A stretch of 64,000 bases of DNA from assembly GCF_000316625.1 (NCBI RefSeq), contig NC_019676.1:3118501-3182500 (forward strand), read 5' to 3'. This document shows, piece after piece, positions 63,070 to 64,000 of this stretch. This DNA is from Nostoc sp. PCC 7107 (lineage in GTDB: Bacteria > Cyanobacteriota > Cyanobacteriia > Cyanobacteriales > Nostocaceae). The notes under the pieces were generated by a model that did not search any database, was not told where the DNA came from, and was given only the letters and a program-made list of their open reading frames with translations. The translations under genes were made by a program, and so were the position numbers. Numbering within the stretch: position 1 is the stretch's first letter; each line of letters starts with the position of its first letter.

Positions 63070-64000
63070 TTAATTTTGATCTAGCCGTAACACAGCCATA
63101 AAAGCTTCTTGCGGTACATCTACTGTACCTACAGCCTTCATGCGCTTTTTACCCTTTGCTTGTTTTTGCAAAAGTTTCTTCTTCCGGCTGATGTCACCGC
63201 CATAACACTTGGCGAGTACATCTTTGCGTAAAGCTGGAATATGTTCACTGGCAATAACTTTGCTACCAATGGAGGCTTGAATTGGCACTTTAAATTGATG
63301 GCGGGGAATTAATTCTTTGAGTTTCTCTGCCATTGACCGCCCGACATTATAAGCTTTATCGCGGTGGACAATCATCGCTAAGGAATCAACCGGGTCGCCG
63401 TTAATCATGATATCCAGCTTCACCAGTGGATTTTCGCGGTAGCCGATGAGATGATATTCCATACTGGCATAACCACGTGATCGCGATTTCATTTGGTCAA
63501 AAAAGTCAGTGACCACTTCTGCTAAGGGTAACTCATAGGTTAAGGTTGTCCGCCCTTGGGTGAGATATTTCATATCCTTGAAGATACCGCGCCGATTTTG
63601 TGACAACTCCATTAAAGTCCCCACGTAGGTTTCCGGCGTAATCATCTCTACCTTGACATAAGGTTCTTCGATTTTTTCACGAGCGTTTGGTTCAGGCAAA
63701 TGGCTGGGGTTATCGATATATAACTCTTCGCCCTTGAGCGTAGTTACACGGTAAACAACAGATGGGGCGGTAATAATTAAATCCAAATCATATTCACGTT
63801 CCAACCGTTCTTGGACAATTTCCATGTGTAGCAAGCCCAAAAACCCACACCGGAAGCCAAAACCCATCGCGCTTGACGTTTCCGGTTCATAGTGCAGCGC
63901 CGCATCATTCAGTCTGAGTTTTTCTAAAGCTTCTCGCAAGTCTTCAAACTGGTCAGCATCGATGGGGAACATCCCGCAAAAGACCATTGGGTTAGCTTCG
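63070..64000 (-). CDS. lepA: Elongation factor 4 (LepA), C-terminal part (partial)
   Basis: Back-translocating ribosomal GTPase. The gene runs off the right edge; the visible frame continues to 63999 ([21 protein letters not shown]). About 310 residues are present: EF-G-like domains III-V ([27 protein letters not shown]), then the LepA-specific C-terminal domain ([72 protein letters not shown], key residues [12 protein letters not shown]). Stops with its own terminator. Confidence 0.96.
   Translation of the reverse strand, partial: EANPMVFCGMFPIDADQFEDLREALEKLRLNDAALHYEPETSSAMGFGFRCGFLGLLHMEIVQERLEREYDLDLIITAPSVVYRVTTLKGEELYIDNPSHLPEPNAREKIEEPYVKVEMITPETYVGTLMELSQNRRGIFKDMKYLTQGRTTLTYELPLAEVVTDFFDQMKSRSRGYASMEYHLIGYRENPLVKLDIMINGDPVDSLAMIVHRDKAYNVGRSMAEKLKELIPRHQFKVPIQASIGSKVIASEHIPALRKDVLAKCYGGDISRKKKLLQKQAKGKKRMKAVGTVDVPQEAFMAVLRLDQN

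Noticed and set aside
1-64000. tRNA, rRNA, CRISPR arrays, B12 or TPP riboswitches
   Set aside because: Scanned by eye for T-loop motifs (GTTCRANYC), regular direct repeats with unique spacers and riboswitch core motifs; none was convincing. The regular repeats found are STRR heptamers or the WD40 array.

Overview
The window is a piece of a filamentous, heterocyst-type cyanobacterial chromosome (Nostoc/Anabaena group). The evidence is the HIP1 octamer (GCGATCGC) scattered through genes and spacers, many degenerate heptamer tandem repeats (STRR), a cyanobacterial RNase E with its Arg-rich PNPase-binding tail, typical cyanobacterial genes (DUF1997, DUF1830, DUF4079, DICT-domain protein, CYP110-like P450, CrtO-like ketolase, S51/cyanophycinase-like peptidase, LpxD) and NtcA-type promoters. 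From memory, the order fusA-tufA-rpsJ ... rne-rnhB ... nrrA resembles Nostoc sp. PCC 7120, but I could not check that.

Layout. 1-1.9 kb: end of the str operon (fusA tail, tufA, rpsJ), each of the last two followed by a hairpin terminator. 2-11 kb: LON-substrate-domain protein, pheA, DUF1997 protein, the rne-rnhB pair with a long rne leader, and a B12-binding radical SAM protein. 11-16 kb: STAS protein, a 67-aa protein with a CRP-like site upstream, dapL, and a complete IS4-type insertion sequence with 16-bp inverted repeats and a 9-bp target duplication, inserted in the last codons of a small gene; then clpS. 16-24.7 kb: accessory and signalling genes (CPBP protease, Ser/Thr kinase with seven WD40 repeats, aspartic protease, DUF2887 nuclease-like protein, pentapeptide protein, DICT protein, radical SAM protein). 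25-34 kb: small membrane and hypothetical proteins, an orphan ABC ATPase, the response regulator nrrA behind a textbook NtcA promoter, the GrxD/BolA pair and a subtilisin-family protease.

34-46 kb: plsC, tadA, tkt, fabF and acpP on the minus strand, a CCG-domain protein, lpxD, a radical SAM protein, an HI0933-type flavoprotein, rubredoxin and a SRPBCC protein. 46-56 kb: a hypothetical protein, CrtO-like ketolase, P450, a phosphoketolase-like ThDP enzyme, and a ferrochelatase-family protein ending in eight histidines. 56-64 kb: hydrolase, MFS transporter, ilvB with a C-terminal zinc ribbon, an S51 peptidase, a GT4 glycosyltransferase and the C-terminal part of lepA.

Most genes are housekeeping (translation, RNA decay, fatty acid and lipid A synthesis, Calvin/pentose phosphate cycle, branched-chain amino acids). 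The best leads are regulatory: the NtcA promoter of nrrA; a second NtcA-type site between the GT4 gene and lepA that has good -10 elements on both sides, one side facing an orphan terminator (a possible small RNA of about 105 nt); a CRP-like site; and heptamer repeats that have moved into the ends of genes and supply stop codons or C-terminal residues. No tRNA, rRNA or CRISPR array was seen.
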